From Malurus cyaneus samueli (taxonomy: Eukaryota; Chordata; Aves; Passeriformes; Maluridae): a stretch of DNA of 64,000 nt. Location of the stretch: the NCBI GenBank assembly GCA_009741485.1, contig CM019236.1:64589535-64653534 (forward strand), given 5' to 3'. The notes under the pieces were generated by a model that worked only from the letters and a program-made list of their open reading frames with translations, was not told the DNA's origin and searched no databases. Position numbers and translations under genes: made by a program. Below are positions 14,405 to 24,483 of the stretch, in pieces (the first letter of the stretch is position 1; every line of letters begins with the position of its first letter).

Positions 14405-14470
14405 CTTCTGCAATCCCCGATAACGGAAGAAGATCCTGCCTAAAGCTCAAGGTCTTTGTGCGACCAGCAA
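14405..14470 (+). CDS. EFNA5: EFNA5 exon 3 (ephrin-A5, end of the receptor-binding domain)
   Basis: Ephrin-A5 is a GPI-anchored cell-surface ligand for EphA receptors, acting in axon guidance and tissue boundary formation. This exon is 66 bp. It starts with two bases that complete a split codon and ends with one leftover base (phase 1 to phase 1). It reads [11 protein letters not shown], then [10 protein letters not shown], which I recognise as the last beta-strand region of the ephrin-A5 receptor-binding domain, including the conserved Cys after RRS. The acceptor is a long pyrimidine tract ending in CACAG and the donor is GTAAGT, both strong. The final Ala is where I recall Thr in mammals. 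Other A-type ephrins have a similar exon, but this motif plus the last exon identify EFNA5. Confidence 0.96.
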
Positions 14471-14872
14471 GTAAGTTCTTCAGATTCAGCTTTCGAGGGT
14501 GGCTTTCTAGTGCATGCTTTACCGTATGGTCTAGTAAGCAGCAGTAAATATTTTCTATTTTGTATTTTATTTTTACTGTTTAAATTTCTGTATCTGTTCT
14601 GTACATACAGCAATGTTTTGTTATGTTTATTTATTTTTTTATAATTTTTTCATAAAGCTTGGTTTAATATTGGCAGTTGTAACTGTTTCCGAACTGATGA
14701 ACAATGGAGATGATATTGGTATTGGAGAACAGTGCCACAGACTTTAAATATGAATAGCTTTTTATCCTTAAGTAAATGGAGAAAAAAAACACGAGAAAAG
14801 GAAAAGTGGGGTGATGTAAGGCTGTGTTTCAACTAACCATATTGGCTCCGTTAGCTCTATTTTTGGTTATAG
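14471..14872 (+). other. EFNA5: EFNA5 intron 3
   Basis: A short AT-rich intron of about 400 bp between exon 3 and the damaged exon 4. It begins GTAAGT. The 3' end is taken as the TATAG before position 14,873, but this acceptor is poor and the sequence around it may be unreliable. Nothing else is recognisable. Confidence 0.6.
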
Positions 14873-14951
14873 AACAAGCTGGTAGAACTAACTAGGTTGT
14901 TTGACGTGTTTTCGATGTTAACGACAAAGTAGAAATTTATTAGAACCGCAG
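14873..14951 (+). CDS. EFNA5: EFNA5 exon 4 (alternative 27-codon exon), frameshifted as written
   Basis: This is the optional exon of ephrin-A5 (27 codons, 81 bp in the family), which lies between the receptor-binding domain and the juxtamembrane linker. A known shorter isoform skips it. The core 14,905-14,934 reads RVFDVNDKVE exactly, and the exon ends ...AACCGCAG before a GTAGTA donor, the expected position. As written the exon is 79 bp, not 81. The 5' half aligns to the expected sequence only with several small insertions and deletions, and in-frame stops (for example TAG at 14,941-14,943 after RVFDVNDKVEIY) break the frame. Exons 3 and 5 are clean, so local sequencing error in a gap-filled stretch is the simplest explanation. 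True decay of the optional exon is the alternative. Confidence 0.8.
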
Positions 14952-17900
14952 GTAGTATAGCTTAGAGAATCTTTTTCAACAAATGCATGTACTTTGGTGC
15001 TTCAGTACTTTTTTTCCTCTTCTCTCTGAATGCTTTGCATGGTACAACTTGCTCTTTGCACATTTCATGCAGTGCTAATACAGCTTATGGTATATTTCCT
15101 GTATCCGTGTTTATAATGCAGGGGAGAAATTTGCTTTCAATTGGTTTTTTGGATGAACATTTTAGTGAAATACGGTGTGTGCCAGTGTAAAATTTCCGCC
15201 AGTATCATTAAGCCACTGGCCCATCCAATCCAAACACCTAGCATGTTGGCAACACACTCTGTTTACTAACTGGGCCCAAAGTTTTAGAAATAAAATCAAT
15301 GGGCACACTTCATTTATTATGTGGTTTCAAAAGACTTTCAGAGAAACAGAACCACTCTTTGTTTAATACCAGTGCATGACACAGGCATGCAACTAACTGA
15401 GTTAGCATTTAAAAAGAAACTAGTCCTTTAAAATTATATAGTTAGTGTATATTTCTTTAGGCAAAATACTATTTTACATATGTGCATGTACCCACTCACA
15501 CACACTGATAAATGTATAAAACAAGTTTCTCTCCTGCTTTCTTTGGAGCAAACTGAAGTTTTGGGGGACTTTTGTTGCCAAACACTCCCTTAGGAATAAG
15601 GATGCCCCTTAACTGCCAAGGGCATAGTTACATTAACCTCCACCATCAATCAAGCTTACATGTGTCTGTGTAGAAAGTGCATGTGAATTATTTGTGTAGC
15701 TCAAACTTTCTTGAGGTAGATAGAAGTGTACTTAATTCTAGGGGTATGGATAACCCAAACAATTTAAATATGTTAAAATTAGGTAGGTATGTAGGAAAAG
15801 TATTTGCAGTAATGGTATAGCTGTTTGTTTTATATGTACTCACACACTATTCACAGATTGTTGTATCAACGCCTCAGTAATTAAAATAAACAGTTAAATA
15901 CATAAATTATATCAGAAAATATTGCACACGTATCATTTAGTACATAACTTACCAAGACTTTTTTTCTCTTATGCTATTTAAATATGAAGAAACATAGTAA
16001 TTTTTTGCTGATCCTTTAATTAAAATTCATTCATTATACATAAGAATAATGAGCCTTCTACAATTTAGCTGGTTTGAGTGATTTTCCCATGGACAAACAA
16101 TAGAATTTATTCTTTTTCTTTAAAATAGTTTTCAGAACATTCCTAAAACTTTAGGGTTTGTAAGTCAGAGATGTTCCCTAAGTAAATCTAAGTGCAGGTA
16201 TAATGCACTTACATTGCTATATTTTTACATTTGTTAACAGTATTCTTCTACAGAAGACACTAGGGGATATTCTCTCACTGTCTCTATTTTACCTATGAAT
16301 CTTGAAACTCAGTGTACTTTTTTACATTTCGTGATTTGATGAACATGGTCTATATCATGATACTGCTTGCAAAACATGATCGGAGTAACACACATGCCTG
16401 ATTTTAGTTAACTTGCTGAATTTTTGTTTCAGCAGTGCTGCTCTCTTCCCACTGAATTGCTATAACTAGCTAGCATCATCACAAAAACACATCATTAGAA
16501 AGCAGCAGGGAACCAGAATCAAACAAAGAACATCCTGCAGTCTGAGATGAAATACTGTTTGTGTTACCAGGAGGAAATAGTAGCTTTAATGAGAAGGTTT
16601 GGTACCAAAAAATTCCCTCTCCTGACATCAGTGTATGTTTGTATTATTAATTGGGCCAGTCACCACTACATGATCAGTCACTCCAAGATGTGCCAGCTGC
16701 TGTCACACTTCTCTGTTGTTGGCCTCTTACGGTTGCCGTTGCCTTGGTGGATCTCATTGCATGGGTTCATTGTTCGTGTACTAATTTACACTTCTCTGAT
16801 GAGCATCTTCTGCTTCTCTGCTCTCCCTTAGCCTGCCACTGTCTTCTTCCACAGTAGACAGAAGAATTGGAAGGCAGGAGGGACATGTTCAGCAGATTAC
16901 TCTCTGTCATCTTTCTTTTAAAAATCACCATTTGTGTGAGTTTTGAACCCTTGTAATTTCATGTGGTTTTGTTCAGAAATTTGTAGGAATTTGAGCTACC
17001 ATGATTGCACTGCTTTCAGAGGTGGCAGAAGTAATTGGCTCTAGTCCTATTCCTCCCCCTCTTCCTCCTTAATAAAAAAAACCCAGAAAGTCCCTAAACA
17101 AAAATTGGAGCTGTGCATGTCTGAAAGTTGTACCTGAAGGCATGTGATGTATGATCTGAAAAATTCATAGCTGTCAAAATAGTTTTTTTCTATATCGTTG
17201 GTATTCCCAGTGTTTAGCAGTGCCGCCTGGATTTTATTCGGGAATCTTTTCCTCTTCGTCACTTGTCTTCAATGTTTCAAACAAAGCAAACCCCTTTCCC
17301 CTAGCCTTAAAAATTGTGGACTCTGTGCCTCCAAGGAAAATTATATTTGTAAAGTGATTTTCATAACTGCAGATGAGTCATGTGTTCTAATATATGAGTG
17401 CAGAAACCTTGCGACAGCATTGAGAGAAAACCCAGATGATATCTTAAAAGGAATCCCTTAATGTAACAGGGAAATTAATTCTTCTGTGAAGAATGGCTTT
17501 ACAAAAATGCTATCATCTCCATTTCATTTAAGAGAAGTAATCTTTTAAGCTTAGTGCTTTTTCATTGAGTTTTTTAGCAGTAGTCAGTGTTCCAGTTGTG
17601 GCAGTATCAAATAGTCAAAGAGAATGAGGATTTATTACTGCTATACACTAGTTCTGCCCTGTTGTGTTTTCATGCTGACTCACTGATGTAATTAGGCCAA
17701 AATTGTTGACATTCGATGTGGCAAATCCAGACTTATTTGCAATTCTAGAGGTAGAAGGTAATAGACATCATTCTTCTCTGTAGTTTATCAGCAGTGAGTA
17801 AATGTTTCTAAATTGGGAAGAGCTAACTCTAAATATATGAAAATATGTAGAACTGACAGTTAAAACAGGGGCGTTTTTCCCCTGTAACTTATTAGAATAT

Positions 17901-19994
17901 GTTTTAATTGAGAAGCAAGCTTTTGTGAAGTATTCTCATTGCAGTGTCACCAAAGTACATGACTGCAATTCAGGAATGAAATGTGAAATAGCTCATCTTG
18001 GTATTGATGACCACTGAAACTAGCACTTTTCAGAAGCCAGCATTCACTGATATTTTTAGATTCCTTTAGAATAATTCCAGAGGAAAAACACTAGGGCCTC
18101 GTTTGTGCCCAATGTACTGGAAGGGTCTTCTTGCCATACATGGTGCAGAGCTGCAACCTAAGTCATCCCAGCCACTGCTCCCACAGAATCACAGAATGTG
18201 TAAGGCTGGAAGAGACCATGCTACTAGAACATGCTACTAAAGGTTATGATCAGATGGCTTTTGAGTATTTCCAAGGAGGGAGTCTCCACACCCACTCAGG
18301 ACAGTCTGTTCCAGTGCATGGTCACCCACACAGTAAAGAAGGTCCTCGTCTTCAGGTGAAACTTTTGGTGCAACTCTTTTGGCCCTTTGCCTCCTATACT
18401 GTTGCTTGGCACCAGTAAGAAGAGATGCCCCTTTCTTACAAAAATGAATGTATTTACAGCTGATCAGTGCTTGCTTTTCATACTTTTGCCTTGAGCAGCA
18501 CTGAAACCTGTTGATAAGCCTTATGTGATTATAACTTCATTTAGTGCTGGAGAAAGTACATGTGATAACTTGCTAATTTAGTTTACTGTGCACCTTGCTG
18601 TGTAACTGAGCTGGGGCTGAAGAGTCTGTTAGCCTAAATGATGCTAAGTGCTTTACCTGATTTTGTGCTAGGTGTCAAGGGTATGAAAGGAGGGAATTTG
18701 CTTGCAGCTAAAGCCAAGTAATATGAAAGGCTCCATTACAAAGCAGCATGGTGACTCCAGTGACCTGACTCCTGCTTCCCTCAGTGCCTCTAGCTGGAGC
18801 TGCACAGCTCTCACCCTGTGTAATCCTGGCAGTGCAGTTTTTTCAGATGGGAGCGATGGGACAGAAACATCATAGAGACATTGACCTCTCTTGTAAAATG
18901 TGGGAGCTTATTGCAGTAAGTAGATGATATACCATTACTTTTGCTGGAAACATACACACTCTAAAATAAACTTAGAAATACATTTTGAGGCCACTTCAAA
19001 CTTCCTAAAAACGAAGTTTGGCATTTTTCTTTCATTTAGTAATGAAAAATGAGAGCTAACTTTTATGGCAAGCCTCAGACTGATTGCTTTTTGAATAGCC
19101 AAATTAGATAGATGTATGGAGAGTTTTGCAGAGAAAAATACCAACTGCATAAACAACATTGAAGTTGCTATTCTGACTTGTCTACTCTGTTCTATTTAAC
19201 AAGCTGTGGCTTTTAGGTGATTCTGAGTTTACAAAACTAAATGAGAACTAATTATTATGCATCGTATATTTATATTTGCTACCAGATGTTTTCTTCTGCT
19301 GCTAATGCATAAGCATGTTTTCCTAACTCAGCTGGTTCTTTTTTCATTAGTTCTAGCAGCATAAATGTAAATCTCTATTTCGTGTAACATAAAAGGTAGT
19401 GAGATTTTCTAGATTGGGTATATATTCTACAGAATTGCTGATTGTCATGTGTTAGCCTTTAAAATGTTGTTTCAAGAAGGAGGGAATGATCTTACATCCC
19501 CTGCTCATCCCCAGATGTGGTATCAGCAGGTATTTGCTTGGGTTTACAGGCTGTCATTTCAAATTCAGGAGCCGAAATCTGTAACGGAGTAAGGGGATTA
19601 ACTGCAGAATTAATTCTGAGTGTGTGCAATACTTTTGAAAAATCAGGTGTTTTTATTTAGCTGCCTCCCAACTGGCATTGCTATCTAACAAGACATCCAA
19701 AGCTAGAGCCACAGTGTTTTACTGGAAAAGGAACCTTTAATTTCTCAATCTGCTGAAATCAGACTTACTTTCTGCTCCTCTGGTCTTCAATGGGAGTTTT
19801 GCCATTAAGAAATGCAGGACTTGGCCCCAAGCTGGTTACATAATGAGTATTACACGCTTGTGAAAGTCAATGGCAGCACAAGGTTCATTGCCCTATTTCA
19901 TAAAGGCACTGAAATATACTTAGAGTTGTCGGCTCAGTGAGAATTTATTAAGGATGCAAAATCTCATTGGAATGTATGCTTTCTGTTTGAACAG
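14952..19994 (+). other. EFNA5: EFNA5 intron 4
   Basis: About 5 kb of AT-rich intron between exon 4 and the last exon. It contains a CR1 fragment in minus orientation (18,183-18,440) and otherwise no recognisable repeat, RNA or exon. The 3' end is a pyrimidine-rich stretch followed by GAACAG, a normal acceptor. Confidence 0.85.
18183..18440 (-). mobile_element. CR1 LINE fragment (3' end)
   Basis: The run begins 'acagaatcacagaatgtgta', the reverse complement of the CR1 3' terminus. It continues with the typical antisense CR1 tail: 'gagtatttccaaggagggag' near 18,262, 'ctgttccagtgcatggtcac' near 18,306, 'cacagtaaagaaggtcctcg' near 18,330, and 'gttgcttggcaccagtaaga' near 18,401. It sits inside EFNA5 intron 4. 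It is non-coding and old, with many substitutions. Confidence 0.85.
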
Positions 19995-20116
19995 ATGATA
20001 CCGTACATGAGTCAGCCGAGCCATCCCGTGGCGAGAACGCAGCACAGACACCAAGGATACCCAGCCGGCTTTTGGCAACTCTATTGTTCCTCCTGGCAAT
20101 GCTTTTGATATTATAG
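19995..20116 (+). CDS. EFNA5: EFNA5 exon 5, terminal coding part (linker and GPI-anchor signal)
   Basis: This is the last coding exon of ephrin-A5. After the GAACAG acceptor, two bases complete a split codon. The exon then reads DTVHESAEPSRGENAAQTP, followed by RIPSRLLATLLFLLAMLLIL and a TAG stop at 20,114-20,116. The first part is the linker that tethers the receptor-binding domain to the membrane. The hydrophobic end (LLATLLFLLAMLLIL) is the C-terminal signal removed when the GPI anchor is added, near GENA. The phase matches both exon 3 and the family-length exon 4, so long and short isoforms are both in frame. No damage is visible here. Confidence 0.97.
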
Positions 20117-20346
20117 CACAGTCTGCTCCGGCAACCTGTCACAGAAATAATCAGGGTCTTGGAACATCAAAGATCCATCTAATTGCTCATCCCATGAAAG
20201 GGACTTTATTGTTTTTGCAGATGTCAAATTGTTATTTTTCCCTTTTCTTCTCCCTTTTAGCCTGAACTCAGCAAAAATTTGAAGGGGATAACTAGCTTCA
20301 GCACCCACCCCTACCTACCCTATGACTTTCTTAACCCCTCCATATA

Positions 20347-20352
20347 AATAAA
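20347..20352 (+). terminator. EFNA5: Candidate proximal polyadenylation signal (AATAAA)
   Basis: A canonical AATAAA about 230 bases after the EFNA5 stop codon. It could give a short-3'UTR transcript. No strong downstream GU-rich element is obvious. Confidence 0.35.
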
Positions 20353-22922
20353 AGGACTCCATATGAAAATGCCAAACTATAATAGTGACACTAGTGATTC
20401 TTATTTTCCTCTGCATTCCCCTTTAAGAAGTCACCTCTGTTAGCTCACTGTGTCATCCGTATATGGACGAGGTAGTGTAGTGGCAGATGCAATCAGTGAA
20501 GGATTAGGAAAGTGAGTGAAAACCTGGGAGGGTCTTTCCCCTGGGAGAGTGATATGATATTTATGCCTTCTTGTTCAGCACTGTAAGATGGTCATGCAAG
20601 GCGTTGTATCACCATGTCAGGACTACAGGGAGATATTAAGAATAGACATAATATAACACCATTTCCTCCAGGAGTTTCTAAATGAACAGGCTTCTAAAAG
20701 GGGAGGATGATGTTTCTTATAGGACTGTCATGAAACATCTTTGACAGTAAAATTCGTGCTCACAAGTAGAAATGCTGTCTTTGATGAGAGGAAAAGGTTA
20801 GTATTTAGGAAGGTTAGCACACAGCAGGCAAGGTCAGATTTAGGAAACTTCACTGGGGGTGTGAGTGCCTCTGTTATTTCGTTTTAAGGGGATAATGCAC
20901 ACCGGATTATTTTATTTTAAAACAAATCACCGTGGTGCTAAATTTTTTTCTTGAAATGCAGAGGCACTTTTGAGAATAAAGTGACCTTCCCCAGCGCTGA
21001 CTTAGTAGCTGATAGCCTTGGATGCTGCTCTGGGTGTTAATACATGCTAAAAGAGGACATCGATGGCCAGAGGAAACATGTTTGGGACACAGGATCTCCA
21101 CTGTGCTCTTGATTTGTCTCTCCTGCAAGTTCCTCAATCATGGGAATAAATCACATGTGGAAGAAGCCAGGGTAGTCTAATAGCATTGTTTGGTGGGGGG
21201 AAAGAAAAGAAGTGTGGAATATGAATTCAGTGTTGATTTGTTATCTTTTCCCCTTCCAGCACAGTTTGAAGAGTAGAAGAAACATGTTTATCAGCTGGAG
21301 ATAAACTAGATGGGCTCCCAAAGACTTAAAATATTTTTTTAAAAATCCACTAGAATAGAAAATACATTATTTAGATATACTTTATGCTGAGAGTGAGTAT
21401 ATATGCTTGTCCTATTTAAACGTGAAAGAAGTGGTAACCCTTGATGCAATTAGGAAATGGGACTGTCTTGTTTGATGGAATTAGGAGTGACCCTGTTTAA
21501 GGAGTCTGAACCTTGGCTGACAAAACCTTAAAAAGTAATTTGCCAGGAAGTGCATGCCTTGGGGTATTTTTTTGCTAGGCTGCCATCAAATTTGGACTAC
21601 TAAGCATAATCAGTGAAATTTCAGACTCAGACTGAAACAGCTTTTTTGACAAAAACTGTGGTAATTATGTTAAATGTGTAACAAAACATGGAGCATATTC
21701 AAACAAAACAAGATTTCTCTATTTTAGTTGTGAAGGATAAGTCTGCCATAACAAAATTGAGTGATGCCTTTAGTGGATAGCACTTCACAGCCTTTTTTTT
21801 AATGAAAAAAACCCTTCCAGAGGTTGAGGCAGGAGTGGGGAAAATAAATTTTGAGGTATAAAGGGAGGTTTTAATGCATGCTGAGCTATGACCTGGGCTT
21901 GCCTGATATCATACATGTTCATGAATGCAGGACCTGTACTTGCAGGAGGAATGTAGGAAATTTACTCTAATGTGAAGATGCACAGTCCAAGCAGTGAGCG
22001 CAGTCATCATCTCATTACAGGCTGTCTGGTACTTTGCTCTCTTTAATATGTATGTACTTGATACACACACTAATACTTCTTGTAGGTAGGAGTTGAAACG
22101 CTTTGGATAAGGTAAGCTTAATCAGAATGCACCTTATCAAAAGGAATATAATAAGTAAATAATGAATGGAATATGCCAAAGTACAGATAGTATTGCATGA
22201 TGTATAATCATATTAAAATGATTCGTAGCGATTTCAGGCAATCACACCAGTAGTGCAGATTTGATATAGAATTGGTGACTTCATTTGTCATCCTTTGTCT
22301 CTAAATGATTTTGGAGCTAAAGACGTTCATTTACCCACAACAAAGACGGTCACTAGTGTTACTCCTGGTGAAATTCACCCCTTCAAGTTGTCCCCAAACC
22401 TTGCTGGGTAGATGAGGGACAACACAAATGATGATCCCCGGGCTGCCCAGCATAGCTGGGTACAGCATTCCAGGCACTGCCAGTTTGATATTTGATGGCA
22501 TTAGGCAATCCCAGTCATACCAAGTACATAAATGTTGGTGGGCTTTGTGTTGTGTTGCAAATCTGTGGATGCTTTAGATGCAGATGTTGCTGCAAATTCA
22601 GGAGTTTTTTGCTCCCTCACCCTTCATCTGCCCTGGCTCAAGTCTGAGGTACTAATTCTCCCCAGCCTAGGTGGGTTCCTTATACCCATGACCTGCACTC
22701 CTGGCTGCCAAGGGCATTGTGATGTCAAGCAGGTAAAATAGGGATCAGTCAGTTTAGTGGATACTGTGTATCCTTCAGTAGACAAGGTAACATTTCGTGT
22801 TAGTTTAGAATATTGTTTTGTACTGTACTTACCTGGGTGGCGAAGGAAAGACAAGTAAAACTTAAAGCTATGTTCTTTAAATTCTGTATTATTAGCAACC
22901 TCTGTTGTATATAGTGTTTGAT

Positions 22923-22928
22923 AATAAA
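22923..22928 (+). terminator. EFNA5: Candidate internal polyadenylation signal (AATAAA)
   Basis: AATAAA about 2.8 kb into the presumed 3'UTR, followed by a T-rich segment with TTTTGTAAGTG near 22,951. It could be an alternative 3' end. Confidence 0.35.
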
Positions 22929-24247
22929 GTATTAATTTGATTCTTATGTCTTTTGTAAGTGAGAACAATAGACTTTCAGGATATTAAAATCACATGTTGA
23001 TTACAAGACAGAGCTTTGAAGCATCAAGTGTGATCATGGCTGAGAACTGAGAGCCAAAGACACGGCCATGACACTGCCAGCATAACACGGATCTCATCGT
23101 ATGAAACAATCGCCTCAATCTGTTGACAGACTTCCATCAATAGTCCAAGAACCTGGAAAAACATGACATGTTGTATCAGTGTTTTTGTCTCAGTGTTTAA
23201 AGGTCTTATGTTGGAGCCCTTATGTGGTCTCTTGCTGTTAAATTGTTTTTTTCTTTTGTATCTTTGTATTGTTTCTAAAAGGCAATTGAAAGATATAACT
23301 CTTTTCGTGTATTTTGTTTGTTTGTTTATTGTTAATTTGTACTTTTTTTCCTCCCTTTTCCTTCTGGGATTGTTCCCTTGATAGTTACGTTTTTTCACAG
23401 ATAAAGCGATCTTGCCTAGTCATGTGCGCTATATGATATGTACAAAAGAAAATTAAGGAAACCATTTGGAAGTGCTAAGACTAGTTTGTAGATGGTTGTT
23501 CCTTATCCTCTATAAAATTGTAGGAAGGAAAAATGTTGTATTGAACCTTGTTGATCCACCGCCTAAACCCTTCAACACTGAACTTATCCATTGCTTTAAT
23601 GAGGTGCAATTGGTCAGTACACTTTCGTGAAGTCTTAGAGTGTTAACTCTTCCCCTCCTTTTCATTACACTCGGATTTTGTTATCACCAGTATTAATGCT
23701 ACAACCCTCCACACTTCGTACATTCCCTCTATCCTGCTCTGCTTCCTCTCCCCACCCCCTTTTTAAATGGAGCTATGAATGGGCAGATTTCTGGTTTTTT
23801 TTCTGGAAGGGTTCTGGGCATCACGAGTTTTTCCCATGCATTCGCCCTCAAGCTTCTCAGATGTGAGACGAATCTCCCTACAATAGCTTTGCTCACACAT
23901 TGTCTGTACAGAATTGTAATAAGATAGCTGGGCATGTATGGAGTTACCCATGAGTCGCCAAAAAATCCGAAATATCCATGGTACTTATCTTGACCACGCC
24001 CTATTGAAGACACTTATTGTGTATTGCATTCAGCTATTAAAGTCTTAACGTCAGTGTGGTCTGTGCTTTACTGCCACTGCTTATTGCAATTTCTTTGCAC
24101 ATTTTCATTGAAGTGCTGCTTTTTGAATGTCTTAAAATATTAAAACTTAAAAATGAAAATATGTATTATAAAAAAAAACACCCAAACCCGCTGCCCCATG
24201 AAGAATCATTATTTGTATATACCAGTGTCCGGTTACAATTATACTTA

Positions 24248-24259
24248 AATAAAATTAAA
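24248..24259 (+). terminator. EFNA5: Tandem distal polyadenylation signals (AATAAA + ATTAAA)
   Basis: AATAAA is directly followed by ATTAAA, with a T-rich downstream segment (24,260-24,330) that includes TTTTTTTGCGGCTGTTTT. This sits at the edge where unique sequence gives way to a CR1 fragment, so it is the best candidate for the distal EFNA5 3' end. Confidence 0.5.
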
Positions 24260-24343
24260 GATTTTCATCATTTTAATTCATTCTTTTAGACTACATTTGT
24301 AATTTACTGCATTTTTTTGCGGCTGTTTTACCTACCATACCCA

Positions 24344-24483
24344 GGATCATAGAATAGTTGGGGCTGGAAGGACCTTAAATGTTTCTAGTCCAAGAATCCC
24401 CTGCAATGAGAAGGGACATCTTTCACTAACATTAGTTCCCGAGCCCCATCCAGCCTGACCTTGAATGTTTCCAGGGATGGACA
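24344..24483 (-). mobile_element. CR1 LINE 3' fragment
   Basis: It starts 'ggatcatagaatagttgggg' and continues 'ctggaaggaccttaaatgtt', the antisense of the CR1 3' end. A remnant of 'gagccccatccagcctgacc' follows near 24,441. It lies just past the presumed EFNA5 3' end. Confidence 0.85.

Larger units (their letters stand above)
20117..24285 (+). other. EFNA5: EFNA5 3'UTR (extent inferred)
   Basis: The long non-coding stretch after the stop codon is read as the ephrin-A5 3'UTR; EFNA5 messages are known to carry a 3'UTR of several kilobases. It is free of recognisable interspersed repeats until a CR1 fragment starts at 24,344. Three candidate polyadenylation signals were seen: AATAAA at 20,347-20,352, at 22,923-22,928, and at 24,248-24,253, the last followed at once by ATTAAA (24,254-24,259). 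The last pair, just before the CR1, gives the most likely end near 24,280. Only RNA data could prove the end. Confidence 0.6.

Noticed and set aside
14873..14951. Damaged exon 4 as evidence that the window is a decayed W-linked copy of EFNA5
   Set aside because: Exons 3 and 5, the splice sites and the stop codon are intact, which argues against a decaying gametolog. Local sequence error explains the pattern more simply.
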